Below, piece by piece: positions 1-9,105 of a DNA stretch of 38,480 nucleotides; the stretch's first letter is position 1; every line of letters begins with the position of its first letter. The notes under the pieces were generated by a model. The model did no database searches. It saw nothing but the letters and a program-made list of their open reading frames with translations, and had not been told where the DNA came from. The position numbers were made by a program, and so were the translations under genes. This DNA comes from Batkoa obscura. Its lineage: Eukaryota; Entomophthoromycota; Entomophthoromycetes; Entomophthorales; Batkoaceae. The stretch covers positions 1-38,480 of the forward strand of contig JASVEC010000165.1 in NCBI GenBank assembly GCA_030770535.1, read 5' to 3'.

Positions 1-240
1 TTTTAAATTTTATTAAATCAATAAATATAACTTTTTGTGAATGTTTAAACAAACTGAATCTACACAAAATAGTCCTAAAATTTAGTTCTTTTATAATATT
101 AAAAATTAGCCATACTAATTAAATGAATATAAATATATATATTTTAGTACTGTTTTATTTATTTATTTAATCCTTATATATTAAAATAATGTAACTAAAT
201 TGGTAATTTGAAATTTAGCTTTTAGAGCCTAGCTACAGAT

Positions 241-337
241 GAGGCCATATTTTTTTGTCTAAGAATTTTACTAGCAATCTTTCCGCTCAAATAGCGCTTA
301 AAAATGAAAAAAGTGATGAAACTAAAAAATATCTTCA
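241..337 (-). mobile_element. GGGGATGT-family MITE, copy 1 (degenerate)
   Basis: The core TCCGCTCAAATAGCGCTTAA and the flanking arms match the family in reverse orientation (see copy 2 for the family description). Both terminal GGGGATGT blocks are eroded and no clear target duplication remains, so this looks like an old copy. Confidence 0.75.
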
Positions 338-1990
338 GGTGTTGCAACTCTATCGTACTTAATTAACTGTTAATTCAGTAATATAGTTTTGCTAAAATCA
401 GATTATGATTGAAGGTTAGACATTAAAAAAATGAAGTAACAAATAAGTGACTCTAAAAATTACCACAGACCAGATTGCAATAGAGTTGCAAGGGCTAACA
501 TTGTTGTTATTGGCGTTGTCTGGATTATCTATACGATTTCCAATAAATTTTATTAAAAAATGGTTTTATCCCACCTATAGTATTGAGAATAGTTAGGAAA
601 TATCGGGAACAATCTTCGAAGAATTCTTGTATATCCAGCACTGTACTAAACTCTAAAAAGAATAATATGATGACTTTCAGTTTAATTTCGACTGGTGTTC
701 CACCTTTCATAACCTATTTCCTTTACTATTTTATAGACTTATTGTTTTAAATAAATAAACCTTTTGTATGGAAAATAATCAAAAAAGGATAACTATTTAT
801 CTCAAAGTTTAAAACTGTAAACCAAACTGGACTCTGATCTTCTCTATTACACTGGCAATTAAACTTTTCTTGGCCAACTACATCCTAAAAAAATGTTTCG
901 GATTTTTATTTGAATTTTAAGTTAACTTTAATCTGGATCATATCAGTTGAAAATCTGATTTCTTATATTTTCCCCTTAAAATCTTTTATTTAAAACGGGT
1001 TATTGTTTTTTTCATAAAAAACATATTAAACTCAAAGGAAATATGATTGTTTTAAACATAATAATAACTACTAATTATCAAAGTTAATAACCTTATTTAT
1101 TAACGTGCTATCAGAAAAGAATAGCTTTGTTATTAGAAACTATTATCTTTTTATCTTTTTAAAGCTTTATTGATGATTAGATCATTATCATAACTTCTAT
1201 TAAGCCCTAATATGAGGTTGATAAGTATATAAATATGTTGAATTATCACTTTTATTTCAAGAAGAAAAGGGATATCTTATCAAAAATAAGAGCCGAGTTG
1301 TAGTATAAGATAAGTTTAATCAATTTAATAACAATTAAGCTCATAAACTCAATTTAGTGAATTTTTTGCATAAAGAATAATTTTTAATCTTGGAATTAAA
1401 ACAACTGCGAATAACGCTTATTAAATTTTGTGGTTTATTGATAATAGAAATTAATTTGATGAGATTGTAGTTTTTTTATTGAATGTGTTTGAACTAGTGC
1501 TATAAATAAAACCATACTATTTTAGTTTTATTGTTACTATTATTAAACTGAAATATAATATTTCGAAAAAGCAACGATATTGATAGGTGGAACAAGTCAT
1601 AAAAATAAATAAATAAATAATAGCAAATCGATAATAGATAATAATGATAATATTGACTATTGTTGTAACCCATTTATTTTAATATTACTTAAACTATTTT
1701 TAACAAATTATCTAAATGAATGATATCATATTCGAAAGCAGCTTTAAATTTCAACCTACAAAATTATGGCTTATTTTATTGGAAGATAAGAAACTTTGGG
1801 GAAGGAGGATAGCTATTAGGCTCAAACTAAAGTTTTATTAAGAAAATAGATATCAACTCAGCCCCTGAAAAAAGATAAAAAAATAACAACGATTAGTAAT
1901 AAATAGAATAACAAAGTATATAAGTAGTGATAAATCAGATAAAAGTATAACTAAATTTTTATTTAATCAAAATAACTAAGTAAATTGATA
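338..1990. other. intergenic, no gene seen
   Basis: AT-rich stretch with no convincing coding region or RNA. A 61-codon minus-strand ORF near 525-710 cannot be supported as a gene. The DNA from about 1900 on is the likely promoter and leader of the gene that starts at 1991. Confidence 0.5.
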
Positions 1991-2560
1991 ATGCAGTTAG
2001 AGATAGACGCCAACTCTCAATTGTTGCCTAGATATAGCGCTTTACCTATAGCTGGAGATGTAAGCTTAAGTCCAAGTGGATATATTCTCAGTAAAAAGAT
2101 ACAGGATGGAAGTTATGTGGTGTTAAACATAAGGAATCAATATTTTCATACTATATATACACTTAACTTTATGAGTGGAGAGCCAATCATTTTAATAGAC
2201 CATAATAGTTTCGAGAGTATGGAACTAAAATATCAAACAAAACTTTATAAAAAAATTATCCGATTAAAGTTAAACAAAGGGTCAAATGAAGAGATGGAAG
2301 TGAGTATAAGGTTACCAAATATGTTCAAATCAAATTGCAAGATTCGATTTTTGAATCAAGATGTTACTTATTATTGGACACCGAGGTCCATCTCAAGGTG
2401 GTATTTGACTGCAAAGGGAAGTGAAAATTGGTTAGCTACGTACCAAGATGATAAAAAATGTCAGACATTTGGTAAAATTGAATTGCTTGAAAGTATTTCT
2501 AATTATCATCATGATTTGTTAGCCAGTATTATGGCTTTAGTTCGATTTAAATCTATTTAA
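1991..2560 (+). CDS. hypothetical protein, possibly DUF6593/tubby-like beta fold
   Basis: Single-exon ORF of 189 aa starting at the ATG in MQLEIDANSQ; the frame is open slightly further upstream but without another ATG. There is no signal peptide or membrane segment. The protein is rich in beta-prone stretches: GYILSKK, VVLNIRN, a long strand-rich middle, then YYWTPRSISRWYL, WLATYQDD and a hydrophobic C-terminal helix (DLLASIMALVRF). This order (central YxW, then a WLA-type strand, a Gly-containing strand and a closing hydrophobic helix) recalls fungal DUF6593 and LURP-one/tubby-like cytoplasmic proteins. That assignment is inference from the overall pattern, not from a diagnostic motif. The coding sequence is uninterrupted and less AT-rich than its flanks, which supports a real gene. 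Function unknown. Confidence 0.7.
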   Translation: MQLEIDANSQLLPRYSALPIAGDVSLSPSGYILSKKIQDGSYVVLNIRNQYFHTIYTLNFMSGEPIILIDHNSFESMELKYQTKLYKKIIRLKLNKGSNEEMEVSIRLPNMFKSNCKIRFLNQDVTYYWTPRSISRWYLTAKGSENWLATYQDDKKCQTFGKIELLESISNYHHDLLASIMALVRFKSI

Positions 2561-3518
2561 TAATATTTATATAAACAAATAAAAATACATGTATAATTTT
2601 TAAATAGTGTTTTAGCTTCGGTTTTATTTCATTATTAACATTAAACTTGAGTATGTAAAAAAGCAATTATGAAATTATTGGTTTAACTTTGATTAAACAT
2701 TATAAAATTTTAATAGAACTATTTTAATTAAATTTCTTTAAAATAGCAAAATCAACAATTAAGCCCAAATTTAATAAAATTAAAATGCCCAAAATAAAAA
2801 TAAACCAAATTTAGAAGTTGCTAAATCCACTATTTTACAAGTTTATTCTAGCTTGAAATTTACCAAGCTTAAGCTTCACCTATTCATTAATTTTACTTAA
2901 TTTTATGTTTTGAGTTACTATATTTATAACAAGTAACAAATAAAAACAATTGCCTCTATTTAAACTTAATTTCACTTACTTCGATACTATCAATACAATG
3001 ACATCATTATTATTATGAAATAATTTTCTATCTTTCCAAGTACTTGAAGTTTTAAGATATCAATCTATAAAGAGGAGTAGTAAAGCTAAACTATTATCAA
3101 ATACTGCTCTCTACCTTCTTTCAGCTAGTTCTTTCCTTTAAAATCAATGATTTCAGGAACCCACCTAATAAGTTTGTGCTTTCATGAATATAAATAAAGG
3201 GACTATTTGTTATTGATTTATACTAGCAATAGTAATCGATTGATTTTTATATTAAATCTAGTTTTATTTTCAATGTGATAGTGTATATTTTGAAAGCGAT
3301 TGGCTAAATTTATATTTAATTTAATGAGCTTAATCTTACAATTAATGAAAATCCAAGTGATGAACAGTAAGTAAAAATAAAGATTTAATAATGTTATAAA
3401 TAAATTGTAGATCAATTAAGAGAATGAAGAGAGACAAAAAGTATAAATAATACTAAAATATTAATTAAAAAGAAAGTTTATTTTAAAGTTATTGACATTA
3501 AGTTTGGAAAATTAAAAT
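2561..3518. other. intergenic, no gene seen
   Basis: About 950 bp of AT-rich DNA between the hypothetical gene and the Ras gene. A 65-codon minus-strand ORF at 3218-3415 is low-complexity hydrophobic sequence typical of chance ORFs in AT-rich DNA. No RNA gene or repeat copy recognised. Confidence 0.5.
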
Positions 3519-4397
3519 ATGGAGGATTGTTATAAAATTGTCGTATTAGGTGATGGTGGTGTTGGTAAGGTAAAATTTTAGCCATTGTTTGTAAAGTTGC
3601 TAATATTAGTTTTTAATTTCAATCTAACTTAGACCTCACTTACTATTCAGGTATATTAACATACATTGTTCATAAAAAATTAATACTTATTTTTAATCAT
3701 ACTCATAAATACGATAGCTTTGCTTAAATCATTTCGTTGGTAAGCTAATACAAACTTATAAATTGATAATAGCTAATAATACTGTTTATTGATTTTATAT
3801 ATTATGATTCATTAATTAGATGTAATTTACCTTAATCATTATTTAACTAAAAATTAAACAAAAGTTGATAGACTTATGATCCTACTATTGAAGATTCATA
3901 TAGAAAACAAATTGAATTAGATGGAGAGCCATGTGTATTAGAAATTCTTGATACTGCTGGGCAGGAGGAATATACCGCATTAAGAGATCAATGGATTAGG
4001 TTATACAATAATTATTAAATAAATAGCTGATTACTAATAATTAAATAGGGATGGAGAAGGATTTGTATTAGTGTATTCAGTAACGATTCGTACTTCTTTT
4101 GAACGTCTAGAGAAATTCCGTGATCAAGTTACGAGGGTCAAGGATACAGATGACGTACCTATAGTTATAGTAGGAAATAAATGTGATTGTGAAGATTTGA
4201 GAGAGGTGCCCAAGGAAGAGGGGTCGGAAAACGCAGAAAGATTAGGATGTAAATTTATTGAAGCTTCTGCAAAAACTTCTTTAAATGTGGAAGAACCCTT
4301 TTACGAAGTAGCTAGAATGCTTAGAGCCAGAGCTCGTGGAGAAACACTCGAAGATGAAGTACCAGTAAAAAAGAAGGGCAAATGTTTAGTACTGTAA
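3519..4397 (+). CDS. ras2: Ras-family small GTPase, Ras2/RasB type
   Basis: GTP-binding molecular switch, expected at membranes upstream of cAMP or MAPK signalling. Proposed exons: 3519-3569, 3633-3650, 3718-3739, 3820-3821, 3872-3999 and 4049-4397, giving 189 aa. Visible motifs: G1 GDGGVGKT (split by intron 1), LCLNHFV, switch [15 protein letters not shown]3 [22 protein letters not shown]4 NKCD, G5 ASAK, a basic tail VKKKGK and the CAAX box CLVL (terminal Leu suggests geranylgeranylation). The sequence follows the fungal Ras2/RasB subgroup ([29 protein letters not shown]) rather than Ras1 or Rsr1. The only difficulty is the junction after FV: the exon ending 3739 is phase 1, whereas the exon at 3872 needs phase 0. 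A 2-nt exon AT (3820-3821), bounded by ag and gtaatt, restores FVDTYDPT. The coordinates of the third exon are derived from the reading frame. The alternative is a one-base assembly or gene defect. Confidence 0.9.
3820..3821 (+). other. candidate 2-nt microexon (AT) in the Ras gene
   Basis: The context is ...attaattag-AT-gtaattt... The upstream exon ends GTT-G (phase 1) and the downstream exon begins ACT-TAT-GAT (phase 0). Inserting AT gives GTT-GAT-ACT-TAT-GAT, that is V-D-T-Y-D-P, which matches the Ras switch I consensus in length and residues. The introns created are 80 nt (3740-3819) and 50 nt (3822-3871), both normal for this window. Direct joining of 3739 to 3872 would shift the frame. 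Confidence 0.5.
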
Positions 4398-4893
4398 TTC
4401 ATGTTTCTATATTATATAGTCATTTATTCTACATTTATTTAAAAAATGAAAATAAAATAATTGTTTATAAGAGCGAGTTTTTTAATATTGATAGTTAACT
4501 TATCGAAGTTTAAAAAGATAATGTTATATTGTAAAGTTTAAGAAAAAAGTCTTTGATTTCTAATTATTGTAGATACAACAATATATTATAGCTATCAGTA
4601 AATATTGCTTATTATTACAAAATCTAAACATTTTATCTAAATTTGTCATCATTGATTTGAAGAGTTATTCAAACAAAATACACCAAGCTAATATTGAAAT
4701 ATTCTTTTAATATTCAATTAGAACATAAAATTTAGGTTTTAGGTTTAAAAAGACATTCTTTTTGTTAGGATTTCATTTTGTATCACTAATAAAGCCACCA
4801 ATTAAACCAATGTTTTTTTAATGAGTTGTTTAGTAGTTATTCAAACTTTTAGTTGATAAGTTTAGAATTTAGTTTTTCTTAAAATTACAAAGT
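4398..4893. other. intergenic, no gene seen
   Basis: About 500 bp AT-rich spacer holding the Ras 3' end (AATAAA-like signals near 4450) and the EMC10 promoter. Two TTTAGG-like units occur near 4732-4745, too few to be telomeric. Confidence 0.5.
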
Positions 4894-5775
4894 ATGCTGC
4901 TAAACTATTTTTTGATATTATATAGTCTATTATTTATCATAGCTGAGACACAGGTAATTATAAAGAATAATAATTTAAAAATGTGATAATTTGATTTTTG
5001 AAGTTAGAAACATTAACTAATTCAGATTGGACCATTAATTTATATTTGACAAAAATTAAAAAACAATATGCAAGTATTAAACTAGATAAACAAATAAATC
5101 AAGATGATAATACGGAGAAATATTTTACAAGCGTTCAATACAATGAGGAGTTTAATAAGGATTCTGAAATAGATAATGACACTCCAATTGAAGTTGTTGC
5201 ACAATCAACACAAGCTAATTATACCCTAGGTTTTAATGTTTTAAAGGTAATAAATTCATTGATTTTATGCTATTTTTATTTATTTATTAGTGTCAATCAC
5301 CTTGTAGTTTTGATTTTGTTATTTATTTAAATAACGAAGGTAAGTGATAGGAGCTATTTTAAATAATAGTATGCTTATTTTTTTAGGTTATCCACAATCT
5401 TTTAACTTTGATCAAATCAGTTCGAATTTTGTATATGACCAAACTAAAGTAATAGCTTATCTACTTGTTATTATGTTTTAGTAAATTAAATTTTAGAACC
5501 AAGACTTACCACTATCAATTTCACGTTCAGAAGTAAAATTCATACCATTGGGTCCAAGGTAAGTCTAGCTAATATATAAACATAGTTCAGGTTAACCATT
5601 TGTTTTTATAAGTCCAATTCTATTCAATGACTATTATGACGAATTTTTAGCGAGTAAAAAGAAGGAAGAAGGTAGTTCGTTTATAATGAAATATTGGTAT
5701 ATTATTATACCCGCTTTCTTAATCATGTCCGCGATTGGGGGTGGGGAAGAAAGCACGGGCGAAAAGAAAGATTAA
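4894..5775 (+). CDS. EMC10: ER membrane protein complex subunit 10
   Basis: Subunit of the EMC insertase, which inserts membrane proteins into the endoplasmic reticulum. Six exons fit one frame: 4894-4953, 5004-5246, 5291-5339, 5387-5448, 5497-5558 and 5613-5775, coding for 212 aa with introns of 44-54 nt. The first exon encodes a hydrophobic signal peptide (MLLNYFLILYSLLFIIAETQ). A luminal beta-rich domain follows, including LGFNVLKCQSPCSFDFVIYL and ISRSEVKFIPLGPSPILFN, where LGP corresponds to the PRGP-like segment of the family. Near the C-terminus lies the hallmark of EMC10, KYWYIIIPAFLIMSAIGGGE, comparable to human KYWMYIIPVVLFLMMSG. The charged tail ends GEKKD. The final exon uses an acceptor at ataag/T; an earlier AG at 5589-5590 would lead to a stop. 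The call rests mainly on the C-terminal transmembrane signature together with the signal peptide and size. Confidence 0.85.
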
Positions 5776-6112
5776 TTGGGTTAAACTCATATCATTATAA
5801 ATAAATATGAGAGACTATCAAAGTACTGTGGGATCTTGAAAAGTATTTTTTCCTTTTTTTTGTATACTCAAATTTACTTTTAGTTCAACTATCATTTACA
5901 TTACCATTTACACTCCTTGTTGAAATTGCTTGAATGCTTTGGTTTTCTAAGTTTTTTTATAGCAGCTTGAGCGATATTAAATAAAAACGTTATCTCACAC
6001 AATACGATAAATCCCAGCTTTCAATGTATTTATTGAATATATTATAGTTACGTTGGGTAAACGTCGAAAAAAGATAAAGAAATTGACGGGCTAGTTCTTT
6101 AATAAAACATTT

Positions 6113-6211
6113 GGGGACGTTTTTTTTGGTTTCATTACTTTTTCCATTTTTTAAGCGTTATTTGAGCGGAAAAATTAGTAGTAAAATTCTTAAACACAAA
6201 AATACATCCCT
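6113..6211 (+). mobile_element. GGGGATGT-family MITE, copy 2
   Basis: Near-complete 99 bp copy with ends GGGGACGT and ACATCCCT, flanked by direct 4-bp duplications ATTT (6109-6112 and 6212-6215). Family description: about 97 bp; 5' arm GGGGATGTTTTTTTGG, then TTCATTACTTTTTCCA, a central AAGCGCTATTTGAGCGG with a small CGCT/AGCG stem, GTTAGTAAAATTCTTAAACA, and a 3' arm AATACATCCCC. There is no coding capacity, so it is non-autonomous. Confidence 0.9.
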
Positions 6212-7288
6212 ATTTCTTTAAATTGCCTAATGATTTTTGCTTAAAAAGTAAGTAGCCATCTTACTTTTGAAATCAATTTTCATTTAGTTATAGGAGTTAC
6301 TAACTAGATAAATCAACTTTAAAATAGAATATTAAATATCAAATATCAACCTGTTAATAGTTTAAATTAAAGCAGAATCAAAATTAAGGTTCCTGATTAA
6401 TATTTTGTCAACTTTATCTCAACTCTAATGCCAACTTTAATATAACCATAGCACTAAAACTAGTCTAAATGTTAGTGCTCAGGTGTTTTTTTAGCAATTT
6501 TTAGCTCATAGTATAGTTTTTCTATACAAAAAATTAGCTTAAAATATAGGAATTTATATACTAGCATGACTTACCCTTCTACTATTGTTATTAATTTGTA
6601 ATTTGTAATTAATGAACAGCTATATTAAGTTGGTATTGATTATAAATAAAGATCTTAGTAATATAACCCGTTACAGAAAATTTTGATAGAAAAAACTATA
6701 TAATTACAATAAATTTAATGAAGTTAGCATAACTTTCCATGAACTTTGATTTGATTTTTTTGTCAGAAAATTGACCAGCTTTGAAACCACTTGGGGTATA
6801 CAATTTAGAATATTAGCAATCTCAACAGTATAGCATTTTTAATAAAGTAATATACGAAACATTATAGCGACGTTATACGATTTCGATATACATTTTTACT
6901 TTCTATACTTTTATTTTATACTATAATAGGGTTTTACCTACAATAGAAATCTATTATTTTTTGAATATCTTAAAATATTTACAAGTTCAGATGCTTTTTG
7001 GTCAATTGATCTATAGCGAATGTGTATAAATGCAATTTCCTGTTTATCATAACTATCTGATTTTAATTTATTTTTATAGTGTATACCAAGGAATATTTAA
7101 ATAAGTCTTAATTAATACTACTAGAAAATAACTAAGGAAATATTGCTTACTTTTAAAATTCCTGGAAGGGTGGGAAGCACCTAAAAGGTTTATTCAAATT
7201 AAAAAAAACGAAAGAAATCCAGTAAAAATAGAAAAAAGTGGCAACTAGGATGGAATGGATAGTAAAAGCAAGATGAAAATAATTAAAT

Positions 7289-7373
7289 GGAGATGCTTTT
7301 TTTATTTTATAATTTTTTCCATTTTTCAAGCGCTATTTGAGTAGAATAGCTGTTAGTAAAATTTTTAAACAAA
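7289..7373 (+). mobile_element. GGGGATGT-family MITE, copy 3 (3' truncated)
   Basis: The 5' end GGAGATGC is preceded by AAAT, the usual target type. The core CAAGCGCTATTTGAGT is clear, but similarity fades after TTTTTAAACA and the right terminus is missing. It lies 26 bp from copy 4 in opposite orientation. Confidence 0.75.
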
Positions 7374-7399
7374 TAACTTTTTGATATATTTTGCTTTAC

Positions 7400-7495
7400 G
7401 AGGATGTTTTTTTTGTCTAGGAATTTTACTAACAATCCTTCTACTCAAATAGCGCTCAAAAAATGGAAAAGTAAGGGAATCAAAAAAACATCCGC
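7400..7495 (-). mobile_element. GGGGATGT-family MITE, copy 4
   Basis: Reverse-oriented copy with ends GAGGATGT and ACATCCGC and core CTACTCAAATAGCGCTCAAA. The flanking tetramers TTAC (7396-7399) and TTAT (7496-7499) differ by one base, consistent with a mutated target duplication. It lies just upstream of the broken DJ-1 copy. Confidence 0.8.
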
Positions 7496-7562
7496 TTATG
7501 TTAATTTAAAAATTGTTCAGTTTTTAGTACTTTACTTAGTTTACTAAGTATTGTACAGTGGT

Positions 7563-8290
7563 TTGAGGAAGTTACAAATGATGATTGGAGTCATTCAAAA
7601 AGTACACATATATTGTAAATGGATACTAATTTTAGTACAGATATAATTGATTCTTATTTTATAATTCAATTGAAACATAAAGTAGAACCCATATCATATG
7701 AAAGTTTTCCACTGCCTAGTTTAGTTGGACCAGTTGGCGTATCTGGTAGAACAAGGGGTAAATTTTCAGTTGAAACAGGATCAAATCTAATTCATCAATT
7801 ATAAAAATGTTTGAAACTATATCGTTTAATACTAAACCAAGTATGAAAGAAACAATCCAGAAAGGTGGAGCATATTGTTAACTCCTAGTGGGAACAGTGG
7901 TATTGAAAATTAATTACATGCCCAGAGTTTATTGAAGATTATAAAAAGTTGATAGCAAAATCCAAAGTTATTTTTACAGTATGTACTGGATCCTTTGTGT
8001 TGGCTAAAACTGGGTTAATAAATGGGTTTAAAGCGACAACAAATAAATTACTCTATCCAAAGATAACTCCACTTTATCCGAACGTTGAATGGGAACCGAA
8101 TGCTCGTTGGATTCATCATCGTCAGTTTATTACTTCATCCGGGGTTACTGCTGGTATAGATGCGGCTTTTTATATATTAGCTTTGGCTAAAAATATTGAT
8201 GAGGCTAAAAAATTCTCAAAGATTCTAGAATATTTACCAGATTGGGATCCAGATAATGATCCATTTGCTTTCAATGTTACGAACGTTTGA
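7563..8290 (+). pseudogene. DJ-1/PfpI-family pseudogene, inverted copy of 9106-9906
   Basis: Homologous to the intact minus-strand gene at 9106-9906. The 5' part (from GATTGGAGTCATTCAAAAAG, through DIIDSYF, SLVGPVGV and KFSVETG) is recognisable but strongly diverged and broken by in-frame stops and shifts. The 3' part from 7906 to 8269 is identical base for base to the intact copy and stays open as a 113-codon fragment (7949-8290), including the nucleophile motif VCTGSFVLAKTGL and TSSGVTAGIDAAF. The last codons differ (FAFNVTNV in place of FAVNVTNAK). A decayed 5' half joined to a perfect 3' half is best explained by recent conversion or repair between inverted copies. It is unlikely to make a functional enzyme. 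Confidence 0.85.
7906..8269 (+). repeat. left arm of a perfect 364-bp inverted repeat
   Basis: Compared base by base with the reverse complement of 9130-9493, no mismatch was seen. The boundaries are sharp: one base differs in an A-run on the left, and GCTT versus GCTG on the right. The spacer between the arms is 860 bp. Confidence 0.92.
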
Positions 8291-9105
8291 TAAATCCTCT
8301 CATGTGAATGTTTAGTGATTTTTAGATGTTGAAGCTTGGGCTATTGATAAATATCGTTTACAATGTTTCTAATACTAACTGGGTTTTGTTACATATTGTC
8401 CAATGGATCATTCGCAGTCTAGTCTTGATCTATCCACATTTAACCTAAAATATTTAGATAATCAAATTTAATTCACTAGAACAGTTTGCAGTTAAATGTC
8501 ATTCATTATTTTTAATTTAGGGTCAAATAAATTTTATGAACCCAAAAATATAAGAGAATGTAATTCTTAAATTCCAATTAAAAAACTCCGCCATATCAAA
8601 ATATACGAAAGACATCCGACTGGGAGGTACTCTATCTAATAAGTATTTATTTTTAAAACGTTGATCATTTAACGAAAAAATCTGAGGTAAAAGTAAATTT
8701 TGAGTAGCGTTATTGAGAATCTCAGTTTATATAAACTACTAGGTTGTTCGAAATGCTCTAGTACAAATCTATGTGTATAAAAAACCATTAATTTTTGATT
8801 GCAATAGTGAATTTTTCTCAGCAGTAAAAGGATAGTATTTTGTATTTTAGGTCAAATTCTTAAATGATGCTGCAATCAATAATTAGCTTATTTTTTGACA
8901 AAGATGAATTTGTACTGAAATGTTTTGAACAACCTAATATAAAAATTGTTTGATGTTTCATTTTGTTGTTTTATTATAAAAAGGTAAACGCGCTTTTCTT
9001 ACAAATGTACAAAGGTTATTATAATAATTCAAATAGTTGTTTTAATAAAAAAAGAAAAAAAGAAAAAAAGAAAACGTCAAATAATTTTGATAGCATATGT
9101 GTATT
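8291..9105. other. spacer between inverted DJ-1 copies
   Basis: No gene recognised. It contains the mariner-like MITE at 8742-8934. The end nearest the minus-strand gene has a purine-rich run of A and AG near 9048-9074. An 88-codon plus-strand ORF at 8963-9229 is lysine-rich and overlaps the DJ-1 gene antisense, so it is not annotated. Confidence 0.5.
8742..8934. mobile_element. mariner-like MITE with TA duplication
   Basis: This 193 bp element has terminal inverted repeats GGTTGTTCGAAATGCTCTAG and, from the other end, GGTTGTTCAAAACATTTCAG. It is flanked by TA on both sides (8740-8741 and 8935-8936). The similarity of the arms continues inward for about 65 bp (AGTACAAAT, then AATTxTTGATTGCA on both arms). 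TA insertion and TAGGTTG ends are typical of mariner elements. No transposase is present, so it is non-autonomous. Confidence 0.85.

Larger units (their letters stand above)
5776..7562. other. intergenic with three MITE copies
   Basis: About 1.8 kb of AT-rich DNA without a credible ORF. It holds MITE copies 2, 3 and 4 (6113-6211, 7289-7373 and 7400-7495). Nothing else recognised. Confidence 0.6.

Noticed and set aside
525-710. 61-codon minus-strand ORF with some helix-turn-helix-like feel (FFEDCSRYFLTILN)
   Set aside because: Too short and without a flanking continuation in any frame that I could follow; could be a transposase scrap but not supportable.
4730-4746. TTTAGG-like units suggesting interstitial telomere repeat
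   Set aside because: Only two imperfect units; chance in AT-rich DNA.
5709-5760. GC-rich imperfect inverted repeat CCCGCTTTCTT...AAGAAAGCACGGG
   Set aside because: Lies within the last EMC10 exon and is explained by its conserved coding sequence (PAFLIMSAIGGGEESTG); a chance stem is enough.
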